The notes beneath the pieces are model-generated. The model had not been told where the DNA came from and did no database searches. It saw nothing but the letters and a program-made list of their open reading frames with translations. A DNA stretch of 64,000 nt from Sipunculus nudus (lineage: Eukaryota; Annelida; Sipuncula; Golfingiida; Sipunculidae): the NCBI GenBank assembly GCA_026874595.1, contig CM049322.1:35025840-35089839 (forward strand), given 5' to 3'. Position numbers and translations under genes: made by a program. Below are positions 1 through 11,202 of this stretch, in pieces. Each line of letters opens with the position of its first letter. Positions within the stretch are counted from its first letter, which is position 1.

Positions 1-157
1 CCTGGGGTGGGTTACATAATGCAAGTGAAGGCTGTACTACTAGGTGGGCTAGATATAAACAACGTTTGACATGGTGTATGAAAACTTGAATAAAAGCTAC
101 TGTTTTTAATCAATTTCTTTGAAATTTCAGATGACTTATAGTCAGCTGAGCTAAAAA
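1..157 (+). repeat. Dispersed repeat fragment (hairpin-ended family A)
   Basis: Bases 1-131 recur at 60,846-60,975 nearly unchanged. The end, atgacttatagtcagctgag, recurs at 22,829 and 61,577. It marks the 3' edge of a dispersed element family. Bases 158-860 hold nothing recognisable beyond a (CA)n-like stretch at 360-390. Confidence 0.75.
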
Positions 158-1403
158 TGTATTAACTGTGTACATAACGACGAAAAAAGCACCTAACGAC
201 AATGTTCTATATATTTCAATTGCACGTTTTCAGAAGGAAGGGAACTGATGCCGTTTTAAGAAGCCTATATTCTTTTTTATCATTTTATGTTTTCTTCCCC
301 ATTCCCGAAATGCCCTGAAAATTTCATATGATTGCATTCATGAGTTATACTGTGAACAAACACACACACAAACACTAACAAACACACCCCCACGCACGAA
401 CGGGAAAGAACGCATGCCTTCCAGACAGAAGTATAATGATTTGCTGCTTTGTCACGTGGCTTCTGTACATCTCTGACAGGGTTGGATTTTTTATCTGGAT
501 TGTTTTAAACATATTTATTTCAATCGAGCTAATGAGTACTTTTCAATAAATACATTAACATGCTGTTATATATGATTATATAAAAGACAAATAAACACAC
601 AGTTAATGATATGTACATCACACATTGGACAGATAGCACTCTGAACATAAGATTATGAAAAGGGTCCGAAACGCTCAAAATAGTTCCCATAAATACCTTG
701 AAGGAACTATATACATTGTATATATACCTATACCTATACCTCCATACAAACACATATAAATGGTTCATGCGTACATTTTGAAAAGGAAACAGAACCCTCT
801 TAGTGCATTGAATATACTCCTGGACGTAGGGAAATACCACTATGTTTGATTCTGTGGATATATTGTCTCCCCCGAGAATATACTTACGGCGCGCCTATTA
901 TCCACCGTGCTCGAAGTCTGGTTAAAATTTACTGGTAATGCATATACTTGCATGTGCAAGCATAATCGTTTGTGATTGATTATACTCAAACATGTAACCA
1001 ATTTGACCGATTATGAAAGCAAACGTGCAACCATCGATGATATTGTCAAAACACTAATACTATGATCTACCTTGTTACAGGTGCTCTTTTTATTATGTGA
1101 CACGGGCGTAACTCCTGTTGTGGCACTCGTGTCTGGCCGCGTATTACATTCTATGTTTAATCCGTACTGGTTGAACTCTTGTTGTCGTGCTGGCTTGGGG
1201 CGAGATCACGTGTACACCATGGTGTGTAGAGGCACGGCGATGTTTTCTAGAGAATTCCTGAAACGCGTGTTTACTGTTGAGTAGGGTCCTTAAAGACTGT
1301 TAAAGAAGTGAAAAATTCTCGGCTTGGGGTGTGAAGGTATATAAAGGGGCTGTTTTTTAGAACCAGGGCAGAGAGCAGAGAAGATTCCAGCGGACGCAGA
1401 AGC

Positions 1404-1861
1404 GTGTATCAGATTCTAGGACCTTATCCGACTAATGCGGCAATTATAGATTTTCAAAGAATTTCTCCTGGATTTTATTCATTTGGACTTCAGTTTACTT
1501 TCTGGATTGTTGCAAGAGCTTTACGCTGGACTGTCATTCTTCGAGAGTTTACATTCAAAGGACTTTCTGATGGTGTTGGTATCCAGGTACTGTGCACATT
1601 ATTTTCTATGTGATTGTATTTATTTGTTGTTATACCACTGTTTTACTGTATAATTGTACTGATTTAGTGTATTGTAATGTTAGGGTTGTTAGGGTTTAAG
1701 AATAAATTATAGTTATTTGTTAACAAAAAAACCAATGACTTCTTTATTCATTCCCCTAGACATTTCACGCTGCCTAGTGTTACGGAATCTGATTTTTTTT
1801 ATCCCCGTTACAGAATTTGTGTTCATCATGCATATGTGATCTGTTTACATTAGGTTCCGTA
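1404..1861 (+). mobile_element. LTR copy A (plus orientation)
   Basis: About 460 bp starting tgtatcagattctaggacc and ending taggttccgtaa. Its reverse complement recurs at 3,229-3,672. A TATA box (tatataaagg, 1,338-1,347) about 60 bp upstream suggests the promoter part of the LTR extends left, perhaps to around 870, but the outer edge was not found. Confidence 0.75.
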
Positions 1862-1874
1862 ATTGTTGAGGGGA

Positions 1875-1952
1875 AAAATCCTGGGCAGATCCGAGAGTCG
1901 AACCCAGGCCGGTGGCGCACAAGTCTGGCGAACCAACCGCTTCGCTAGCAAA
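1875..1952 (-). mobile_element. tRNA-derived SINE head, copy 1
   Basis: On the minus strand, TAGCGAAGCGGTTGG fits a pol III A box and GGGTTCGACTC a B box, about 45 bp apart. It lacks tRNA folding arms and recurs at 2,133, so it is a SINE head and not a tRNA gene. Confidence 0.55.
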
Positions 1953-2132
1953 ACAAGCTTCACTAGCGAGACAGTTCGGTCCGCTTTTATGTCCATCTCG
2001 TAACACACGCCCTCTTAGGAGCGTTCTGCTATCAGAACAAGACTAATTATCTCAGGAGTCACACTTTGGTGAGACACTTCGTCACGTGAGACGAGCCCCC
2101 ATTTTGTTACGAAGACAAATTTTTTTAGGGGA

Positions 2133-2208
2133 AAACATTGGGCCGATCCCAGTTTCGAACCCATGTTGATGGCGCACAAGTCCGGCGTACCAACCGCTTT
2201 GCTAGAAA
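2133..2208 (-). mobile_element. tRNA-derived SINE head, copy 2
   Basis: Second copy, with A box TAGCAAAGCGGTTGG and B box GGGTTCGAAACTG, 255 bp from the first. The flanking aggggaaaacattggg matches the flank of copy 1. It abuts the 3' end of the gag remnant. Confidence 0.55.
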
Positions 2209-2214
2209 CCACCC

Positions 2215-3065
2215 TCCCCCACCAGCTATTTGGTCTATTCGCAAGTTTCCAGCAGTCAGATATTAGATGACCTTCCTTCTTGCAGTAATTACAGATTTTC
2301 TTTGAAAATGACTGGTCTTTGTTGGACTTAGACATAGTGGACGTGGACTGAGATGTAGCTATGGGCTTTGCTGAACTATCAGGACTACTAGTACTGGGAG
2401 ACTGCGCTGTAAACTTCTTTTGACCATACTGTTTTACATTCTTATTTGTAAATGACTGGTTTGATTTGCTGGTAAAGGACATTTTGTGTGTCAATGAATA
2501 ATCATCAGCTAATTGAACAGCAATGTCAAGTGTTTCGGGACTTTTCTCATCGAGAAAAGTTTTAACATCTGCGTTAATGCAGCGCTTAAATTCTTTAAGC
2601 AAAATCAACTGGCGAAAATTGCCATAATCTTTCATTACATTTTTAGAACTACACCAGCGATCAAACAACTGCTCTTTTGTTCTAGCAAATTCGACGTAGG
2701 TCTGATTTTTGCGCTTTTTCTAGTCTTTCTCTTTCTAACCTTTCATGTTCTTCCCTCTCTTCTCTCTGTTTTTCTTTTTCTAATTCTAACTGTTTTAATG
2801 CTAGCTCATGTTGCATTTCTAACTTCTTTAATTCCAATTGCATAGCAAGGCTTCCATTTTTTGATGTTTCAACTTCAGTCTCTTCAATTAAACCTTTGCT
2901 AATAAGATCTTGGATGATTTTAGCAATGATATCAGGCTTTCTCAAAGCTTTTTTCACACGTAGCCCCAAGTGTTGTCCCAAACGCAACAACTGTTCTTTT
3001 GACAACTGTTCAAGTTGATCAGGGTCGTGATCGTCAACAAATGTCTCAGGTTTTAAATCTGCCAT
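2215..3065 (-). pseudogene. Degenerate LTR-retrotransposon gag with internal deletion
   Basis: The N-terminal part (2,682-3,065) reads MADLKPETFVDDHDPDQLEQ, followed by a long Lys/Glu coiled coil. The C-terminal part (2,215-2,690, another frame) has FARTKEQLFDRWC and the zinc knuckle CNYCKKEGHLISDC (C-x2-C-x4-H-x4-C). The two parts are joined by a deletion that removed the middle of the capsid region and shifted frame. No protease, reverse transcriptase or integrase is present, so it is non-autonomous. It resembles Ty3/Gypsy-like gag proteins of marine invertebrates. Confidence 0.8.
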
Positions 3066-3228
3066 GTTAAGATGTCAAAACAATAACAAAAAACCACAGA
3101 TAAATCCTGTTAACAATGTACTGTAAGCAATATGTAATCTAGTAAACAATGTATTATAAAACAATGTGTCCAGGTCAAGGCCTAATAAATTTGAAAACTA
3201 TTAAGCATCCCGACGAGAGCCCCCAATT

Positions 3229-3672
3229 TTATGTTACAGAACCTAATATAAACAGATCACGTATGCGTGATGAACACAAATCCTGTAACGGAGATAAAAA
3301 AAATCAGATAGGCAGCGTGAAATGTCTAGGGGAATGAATAAAGAAGTCAGTGGTTTTTTGTTAACAAATAACTATAACTTATTCTTAAAACAACCCTAAC
3401 ATTACAATACACTAAATCAATACAATTATACAGTAAAACAGCGGTATAGCAACAAGTCAATACAATGACATAGAAAAATAGTGTGCACAGTACCTGGATA
3501 CCAACACCATCACAACGATAAGTCCTTTAAATGTAAACTCTCGGAGAATGACAGTCCAGTGGAAAGTTCTTGCAACAACCGGGAAAGAAAACTGAAGTAC
3601 AAATGCATAAAATCCAGGAGAACGTCTTTAAAAATCTATAATTGCCGCATTCGTCGGATAAGGTCCTGACAC
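3229..3672 (-). mobile_element. LTR copy B (minus orientation, 5' LTR of the gag remnant)
   Basis: Read on the minus strand it starts TGTCAGGACC and ends TTCTGTAACA, with TG...CA borders. Leader sequence TTGGGGGCTCTCGTCGGG follows before the gag start at 3,065. It matches copy A in opposite orientation, with small indels. Confidence 0.75.
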
Positions 3673-3679
3673 ATTTTAT

Positions 3680-3813
3680 GTTACGGAACCTAATATAAAC
3701 AGATCACGTATGCGTGATGAACACAAATTCTGTAACGGAGATAAAAAAAATCAGATTCTGTAACACTAGGCAGCTTGAAATGTCTAGGAGAATGAATAAA
3801 GAAGTCAGTGGTT
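3680..3813 (-). mobile_element. LTR copy C, 3' fragment (minus orientation)
   Basis: About 135 bp repeating the last part of copy B, separated from it by only about 7 bp (TAAAATG). It carries the extra GTGTTACAGAATCTG segment that copy A has and copy B lacks. This indicates repeated or nested insertion. Confidence 0.7.
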
Positions 3814-3985
3814 CAATATAATAATCTTTTTTTTTTTTAAACTTTTATTTAAAATCTATTTACATATGTGCAATAGGATTATTCTGTGGTCTACGAATAG
3901 TAGTTAGAGATCATACCAACAGAGGTCGCTCCCGCCTCAATCAATAATTACGATTGAAGAAGTTTTCTTCATGGTAGAAATAAAG

Positions 3986-3988
<3 letters not shown>

Positions 3989-4024
<36 letters not shown>
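3989..4024. repeat. (TC)n microsatellite
   Basis: About 18 uninterrupted TC dinucleotides. Confidence 0.97.
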
Positions 4025-4026
<2 letters not shown>

Positions 4027-5181
4027 GAAGAGATAATATGGACTGCCATTTCTGTCATTAAGATACTATGAACAGGTACTGATATAAGAAATTTATGTAT
4101 GATTATTTACCCATTGGTAGAGAGGCTTGTAGTGGTTGACGAGTTTATTTCTGTATATCCATATTTAGGTTATAATATTTTGTGAATGGACCCATTTACC
4201 TGGTTTATTTTCTAATTTGACTCTATTTCCAAGGCCGTACACCCCTTAAATTTAGTTCACATGTCTCATAATAGGTGGCAGCACCTCACTGTCTACGCTC
4301 CATAAGCAGCGGTTACGGTATGCTCAACTATTCGCTACACTTAGCTGTGAGTGGAAGGTCACCGGGAGATCACGCGCTGTGTTCAGAGCGTACTCACTGT
4401 CGAGATGACAATACAACTGAATACGTTAATCGTAACAAATTTCCACAGGTAGAAAGGAAGATTAATTTTTGTCAGATTTATACCTTTAAGAATGGAAAAT
4501 TTTGCAAAAAGCCGCAAAACCTCTTTAGTTAAAATTAACCAAAACATTGTATTAAATTCATATGAAATCATGATATCTGAACCAAACAAAAAGTCTGGAG
4601 ATCTGGGAATATAGATTTACTGTTTTTTTTATCTATATTTTTTATCAATTTTAAGTGCAATCAGACTCGCTCTTCATATAGATCCCCGCCAATACCTCTA
4701 AGTTCCTCGAACCCGATTATTAGGCTGCCACTCTGCGCACACAGTAAAACTCGGATGTCATAGGTCGCATAGCAAACTAAAAAGTATACTGTAAGTAAGA
4801 CAGAAACGGTATCTCTTCCCCTCATGGACGATGGATCAAGCAAACATAGGAAAATATCTACAGACGACGGCTGATATCCTCAAGCTCACATTGGCAGAAG
4901 ATCGCGGCGAAAATTCGCAGACTCGAGATCACGAAGTTTCCGGCGTTTTTTATTTTGAAGACGATAAGATGGTGTCCGAACAGGGAATGACTAGTCACAG
5001 GCTGAGTCACCTGACAAAAACACCCCCAGCCAATTGGAGGATCTTCAGTCGCAAGTCGCATCGCAGATACGCAACAGTTGCAAAGGGTCACAATTGAATC
5101 ACAAGTCCCGCTCGCCAGCGATTATAATCGACGACAAATGGCAGATCCCTCGAGATTTAAGTAGAATCGCGTCTCTGAAAA

Positions 5182-5286
5182 ATCGCCAGTGGGAATGGGA
5201 AATATCGCCAGTGGGAATGGGAAATATCGCCAGTGGGAATGGGAAATATCGCCAGTAGGAATGGGAAATATCGGTAGTTGGAATGG
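5182..5286 (+). repeat. 22-bp tandem repeat, about 4.5 copies
   Basis: The unit is atcgccagtgggaatgggaa plus at. Three copies are identical, the fourth has one change and the last is partial and diverged. Confidence 0.93.
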
Positions 5287-7269
5287 ATTGCATCCTGATG
5301 TGAGAGCCCTAGAAATTTCTGGGATCAGCTAGAGCTGTCAAATAATTGCTTGACTTTTGCAGTAACGCCTCTTGAACATGACTGGTCTAGACCTTGACCC
5401 CTTTCTATTATTTTAACATGCTACATATGTGGCGCCACAAGCTTTGATTAGTGGTTGCTGGTACTTTAATGAAGGAGAATGATATATGTGTGATTATTAA
5501 AATAAAAAGACATACTGGAGGTTCACGTCAGACTTCTGAACCAGATAACTATGCAAGTTGTAACGACATGCACATTCCCAGATTGTCACATCAATCAAAT
5601 CACTCCTGAGAAATATGCATGGAATTACACTACGCAAAAATTATCGAGGTAGCGCCACCAGTCTTGTGTAAGAGGAAGCCAATAAAGATGTATGAATAAT
5701 CAGAATTCCAGGCCATTTCATCAAGTCATTACGTCATTAAGTTATACGCACGGATGTATGCAACGCTAAAACAATTGTAGAAGGCGCCATTGCTGGCGCA
5801 AGAGAAGCTGTTTAAGATGTATAGCATGCCAAATGTCAGGCCGACACATCAACGCACTTATTAAAGCTGACATATTCACAAGTTTTTTTAAATTAAAATA
5901 TTTAGAATTATACTGATACTATTGAAAGCAAATTAAAAAAAATATCATTTTTTATCGGTTTACAGATTATTATCGTTATTTTATACCGTCGCATCGTTGC
6001 AATATTGCTATGGCAAAGAGTACTCGAGTCAGTTTTAAGTAATGCTTTAGTTAGGTTACTATAAATAAACATTCGGAAAAAAAACGTTTTACCTCGAGCC
6101 AGAGCTCATGATTTTGCTGGACAAAGAGTAGCACCATTTCGGCCCTCAGACATTAGGGAGTAGACGACCAGTGTACTTGCTGTCAGTGTCATGAACATAA
6201 TCTCATATAATTTTCAAGGTGTTTCGGGAATGGGCCAGGGATGAATCGATTAGACGTTGTTGATCGAGCATCTTCTCCGGATTCTGGAGCGTAATCCAGG
6301 AATATTCACAAATGTACGGCCACTTTTGCACGAATGGACCTGGGAACTTGGGCCAAAAAATAAGTTAATGAAGACAAGGTCCCGCCTTATGCGCCGCGTA
6401 GTGTGTGGCCTGGTCATGTTGTCAGGTCACGGTCGAGCGCCCAGCATCTCGAAGTGATGGTGTCCGGTGGTTATCTGTATTACGGATGATGCACACCGGC
6501 TATCTCAAAGTATAAACGTCAGCACTGGGTCTTCGATGTTTGCAGGGCGTTTTTTAAACGAGGGTTAGGGAGCAACGCACAATTGGGACCCACAAATGGC
6601 GGAGGATTTCTAGTTTTAATTGTCAGGGCCATGAAAAATCGCAACATTCCAGTTCTCTTGCAACGATGGTTACAAAAATATATCATGCCAAACGGGGAAA
6701 CATATTTTAAACAAACACACGACCCTTAAACGAGAAAACAATACAGAATGCAAAATGTATAATATAAACGATATCATATTTATTCAATATACAACTCAAC
6801 TTTACATGTGAAACTAGTGAAAATAACTTAGATACAGACTGATTAACATGGCTGCTAAAAAGTACTAAATGCCATTAAAGCAGGTTGTGGTTTCTAAAGT
6901 GTGTATCACATGTGTAGTTCCACGTGCATTTATGCAAATGATAAAAGATTTCTGCCCGCGACGGAACATCACTTAAACTGTTGAATGTGCGTGCGCACAT
7001 TTGGGTAACGAATTGTTAGCCTTGGTGACCAAAGTAACTTTGTTACCTTGGTAACTGGTATATATAATCTTTGTAACAACTCAATCTTGCTTTTTATACA
7101 GAAGAATTTTTTTAACACCTAAGTAATTGTCACTTTCATGTGAAATGTGTTTTCCCTGCACAACAAGAAACAAAATAATTACAAGTAGATGCCTTGGATA
7201 AAAGTACAGCTCCAAGATGCTAAATATCAGAACTGACCTGCTTGATAACAATATTTCTTCTAAACCTTT

Positions 7270-8355
7270 CAGGATATCCCAATTTGCCAAATGCCCCAAG
7301 ACCCGCGGCCCACATCAGACATCTCCCATTATGCATCAGTCCTGGGTTTATAGTTCAATGTATTCTGAGAGATTTATTTCTAGACAAATAGCTTTCACCC
7401 TCCAGTGAAGAGACAGATAAAAAATTCGACTCCTTCCAACCTTTCACTAGAGTTGTCCCAAAATGCAACAGGTCCGGCCAACCATGGGCCACAGATTTAC
7501 CATCCTGAACTTTTAATATCAGGTATGTTTTTAGATCTTCCCGGTATATATTATGATTGTAACGTAATGTTCTTTTTTCTATTTTTCTAAACTTATTTCC
7601 CATCATGCCATATAGCCTTCCCGTCATGCACTAGTTATCCCATCATGCCTTATAACATTACAAACATGCCCCAGATATCCCATCATGCCTCAAGACCTTC
7701 CCATCAAGCCCAAAGTTCATGCCTCTGAAATTTTCCATCACACAAAACCGATTTTACATACCGGGAATATAATCCACTGACGTTTCCTATGATGAACCTG
7801 TAACGTCATGTCATATAAGCATTTCTTTTATAAACACTTAAATACACTCATACAGGAACTGTGAAATCCAGATATATCCATTACTATCACATAATCCACA
7901 TTGCATATATTTGATACAAGCTGAAACTTGCACAGCAAACCTACATTCATGTCCTTATGAAAAATAACACGAGCTTTTTTTTACGAAAATTACCCGAATA
8001 TAAAATATTTTCAACATTACAGATAACTACTGACAGGTAATAACAGTTTTTTTTCTGATATTTCGATATGACCTCTACCTTCCATCTCAAAGACAGTCTC
8101 AAAAGACTGTATTTGTTACCACCATAAATCTGCATAGAAAAACATTGGAAGATCAGAAATGCAGAAATCATTCATGGTAAGAAGATTTAGACTTAGAGTA
8201 TACTTTTGTAAATTCTGCCTATTTAGAAACTTTTGCCAGCGTGAAATGTTAAATTAACTTTGCCGTACAAGGGAAGCCATAGGTCTGGAGTCCTCCACAT
8301 TTTACTGTCGGGTTTCCCATAATGCCTTTCGGCCTTCCCATCATACCTTTGCATT
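7270..8355 (+). repeat. Cluster of degenerate TCCCATCATGCC motifs
   Basis: About ten near-copies: 7,319, 7,597, 7,616, 7,637, 7,678, 7,698, 8,311 and 8,334 among the clearest. Five fall in 7,597-7,710 at roughly 20-bp spacing, like a decayed tandem array. Confidence 0.6.
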
Positions 8356-8716
8356 TTCCAATGATTCCTTCAAATAATGCCGTTTTATTGAAATAAAGAC
8401 TTTTTTTAAAGTTCACATAAAAGTTGAAGGGGACGAAACTACAAAATGAAATGTTAAATGAAAAATGATTTTTTGTTCATTTCAAGGAATATTATCCAGT
8501 TACAGAAGCATATTTTACAGTTTGATAGACATTTTATCCCATGGCCATAATTGTTCAGAAAAATTAATAAATATCATACAAAACAAAACTTATGTTGGCC
8601 TTCTTTAAATCACCATTACAACCTCGCTGTAGTTAACAATCTGCACTGAAGATGGCAGCCTCAACGGTACAATTGCAGCCTCATACTTCATCCTTTGTTT
8701 TATACATATTACATTT

Positions 8717-8729
8717 TATATATATATAT

Positions 8730-8777
<48 letters not shown>
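8717..8777. repeat. (TA)n(GA)n compound microsatellite
   Basis: TA tract 8,717-8,731 followed by about 22 GA dinucleotides. Confidence 0.96.
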
Positions 8778-8779
<2 letters not shown>

Positions 8780-10525
8780 GGGAATGAAATGCCATCTTTA
8801 AATTTAAATGCCATGTGCAACCCTAATTATACAAATTATAAAATTCCGATTTTTGGGGTGCTAATGAATGCAATGACAGGATACAAATAGTGACATGTTC
8901 AATCAAACAGCAGAGATTATCGAGCAGACCGTACCTTGGTGGCGTCTGAACTGTCTCCGAATCATTTTAGAAAATTATACTGTGACCTGTAACAAGAAAT
9001 GTCCATTGACCACACCAGATGATTTGGGCTGCAAATCCCCATTCATTAAAAAATATTAAAGTTTTACAGAAAAAAAAATAAAACAAAACTTAGAATTGCC
9101 TGAAGAGCACTTCTGTGAAGTTTTCATCCAATGGTCATGCACTCGTTAAATTTTGGCCAACATTTTTGAACTTTCAATTTTGAATATCTCCAGGACTATT
9201 CCACCTACTGAAAACATACATTCCTTAAATATGAAGTTAACAAAAGACTTTTCTGCAGTTTGCTCACATGAAATCATTGAAAGCATTTCTTCATCACAAA
9301 GCCGAAGTTACAGGTAAAACTTTGTTATCAATTGTCACTTCAAGGTTGATGATCAGACCGTTTCGCAACATCTGACCAATCACTGATTATAATCAGTGCA
9401 TCACTACTAACTGGACTGTATTAAACCCCATTGAGGTCTGCAGTCTTCCTTATAGTCAGCATTAAGGTAATTCCAGCACTGGAACGGCACATCGTATGAT
9501 ACAGGTGTAAATATTTAAAAAATTTCAGAGATGATGGCTGCAGCCACTATCATGTTTATTCACAGTTTTGCTGGTAGTTGGCGGTCGTCACTTCTTCAAA
9601 CCTAACAGCCTGCTGTCATAGGAACAAATCTGACCAAGGGTGATTACTGGTAAAATATACAACGAACTGAAGTGAAACTCCATATTTATAGTATATTATC
9701 AAAGTGTCAGAATGTTTAGGCATGTAGTGTTATATAAAATAGTCTTTCCTCCGTATAAATAAGATACAAGCGAACAATCTCTTAGGCAGTTTAAGAGACA
9801 ACCCTGAGTAGATTATACGACCCTCTGCATATTATTTAGAAACCACGTTGAATCTGCAGTGATCATAATATATTTATTTAAATTTCAAGGCACACACTCC
9901 AAACGTTGAATCTCTAATATTTACAATAATATAGTCATCACACATGTACCTCCATACATGGATAACTTGTGAAAGTTTTTTTGTGTGAAAGATATATACA
10001 CACTTACATGCTAATAGCATAGCTCGTGTGTTAAAATGCCCCCGGGAATCTATGTTGCACGAACGACTTAAATAAATCACAAAATCAGAGAAATTATTAA
10101 TCATACCCTGGATAAAAAGCATATCACTCTCCTTGCAGTAGTTTTACTGATATCGTGCAATCACCCTCCTTTCAGCTTCCTATAATATCTTATAATGGCA
10201 CAGTATATACACTCCCGTCATGAGCCCGTTCACAATGAACAGCACTCCTGGCGGGATATACAGGTAATTTACATATATAATGTGCAGTAATTTGCATATG
10301 ACTCACTTTGGTGCATTTGTACAGCGAATATTCATTAAATACAGCCAGCGGTATAAATCATGTTTATTAATGATACTAATGAGGAATGGAATGTTAATGC
10401 GTCAATATCACACTGATCCGTTGATCTGCTCCGTGAAATCACTGACAAAATAAAATTTATTCTACAGGATAAAACAGAAAGGCAGTCTAGTTTGATTTCT
10501 TAAACCTATTATGTAAAATATTATG

Positions 10526-10527
<2 letters not shown>

Positions 10528-10577
<50 letters not shown>
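10528..10577. repeat. (TA)n microsatellite left of small MITE
   Basis: About 25 TA dinucleotides directly next to TGTAAAACCTCA. Confidence 0.96.
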
Positions 10578-10580
<3 letters not shown>

Positions 10581-10696
10581 AAACCTCAAATTGGTGATAC
10601 TGGGGGACAATTTAAGATACAACCAAGGTCTGTCATGACAGGCATAACTTATTGCCTTTGTGTAAATATAAGTTAGCACAGACAATGAGGTTTTAT

Positions 10697-10699
<3 letters not shown>
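10578..10699. mobile_element. Small MITE between two (TA)n tracts
   Basis: About 120 bp with inverted ends TGTAAAACCTCA / TGAGGTTTTATACA, flanked on both sides by (TA)n. Its interior (ggacaatttaag, accaaggtctgt) resembles elements at 11,205 and 45,303. Confidence 0.6.

Positions 10700-10753
<54 letters not shown>
10700..10753. repeat. (TA)n microsatellite right of small MITE
   Basis: About 27 TA dinucleotides. With the left tract it could form a large cruciform. Confidence 0.96.
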
Positions 10754-10756
<3 letters not shown>

Positions 10757-10990
10757 CTTAGAGGCCATGAAACATCTGTATAACTAGTGGCAGTGAAAAG
10801 CTAACAGTAACCTTGACCTTCAATTTATAACCTTGACCTCTTATTTGACCTTTCATGGTTCACATATAGGCCATTCAGAGATGTGTGTCATGTCCTGACT
10901 TATAAAGACAAAGAGTGGCGGTGACAGTGTAAACTTTGCCCTTGAACTGGCAGTTGAGTTATGACTTCGCCTGTGCAACCTCTGTCCTGA

Positions 10991-11096
10991 TCAGTTAAGG
11001 TATTTCCTGCAGCGTTTTGCTGAACACTGGCATGGAATTTTCACTTCTTCAATCGGGAATTTGTAGTCGTATGTCAGTTCTTCTCCTTGCTTAATC
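10991..11096 (-). CDS. KMT2A: KMT2A exon w29: SET end, post-SET and stop codon
   Basis: Encodes [16 protein letters not shown], then [17 protein letters not shown] and TGA. Y-D-Y holds the catalytic-pocket tyrosines. The post-SET Cys triad (CQC...C) binds structural zinc. The segment between FPIE and the Cys is one or two residues shorter than in vertebrates. The CDS ends at 10,991; the 3' UTR continues leftward. AATAAA signals on this strand occur at 10,456-10,461 and 10,363-10,368, but which is used cannot be told. Confidence 0.97.
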
Positions 11097-11158
11097 CTGG
11101 TAAAAATAAATAATTAAGTATAGTGTGAGGCTGGACTACATATATATATATATGTGTA

Positions 11159-11202
<44 letters not shown>

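Larger units (their letters stand above)
3814..6700. other. Gene-free stretch with small repeats
   Basis: Nothing supports a gene here. Open frames at 4,275-4,532 and 4,831-5,097 lack recognisable domains and splice partners. The stretch includes a (TC)n tract, a 22-bp tandem repeat at 5,182 and, at 5,400-5,800, three short sequences that look related (each with a gcgcca core). Confidence 0.6.
6700..10990. other. KMT2A 3' flank and probable 3' UTR
   Basis: No open frame here looks like a gene. It contains a cluster of TCCCATNATGC-like motifs (7,270-8,355), a (GA)n tract (8,733-8,777), two (TA)n tracts and a small MITE. Part must be KMT2A 3' UTR, but the poly(A) site cannot be fixed from sequence alone. 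Confidence 0.6.

Noticed and set aside
1880-1950. A true tRNA gene
   Set aside because: Box A and box B are present, but the sequence cannot form acceptor and anticodon stems and is duplicated nearby, so it is a SINE head.
4831-5097. 88-codon frame beginning MDQANIGKYLQ
   Set aside because: No recognised domain, runs into tandem-repeat sequence, and has no supporting neighbours. A decayed repeat is more likely.
10521-10757. Frame encoding alternating Tyr-Ile
   Set aside because: Translation of (TA)n microsatellites.
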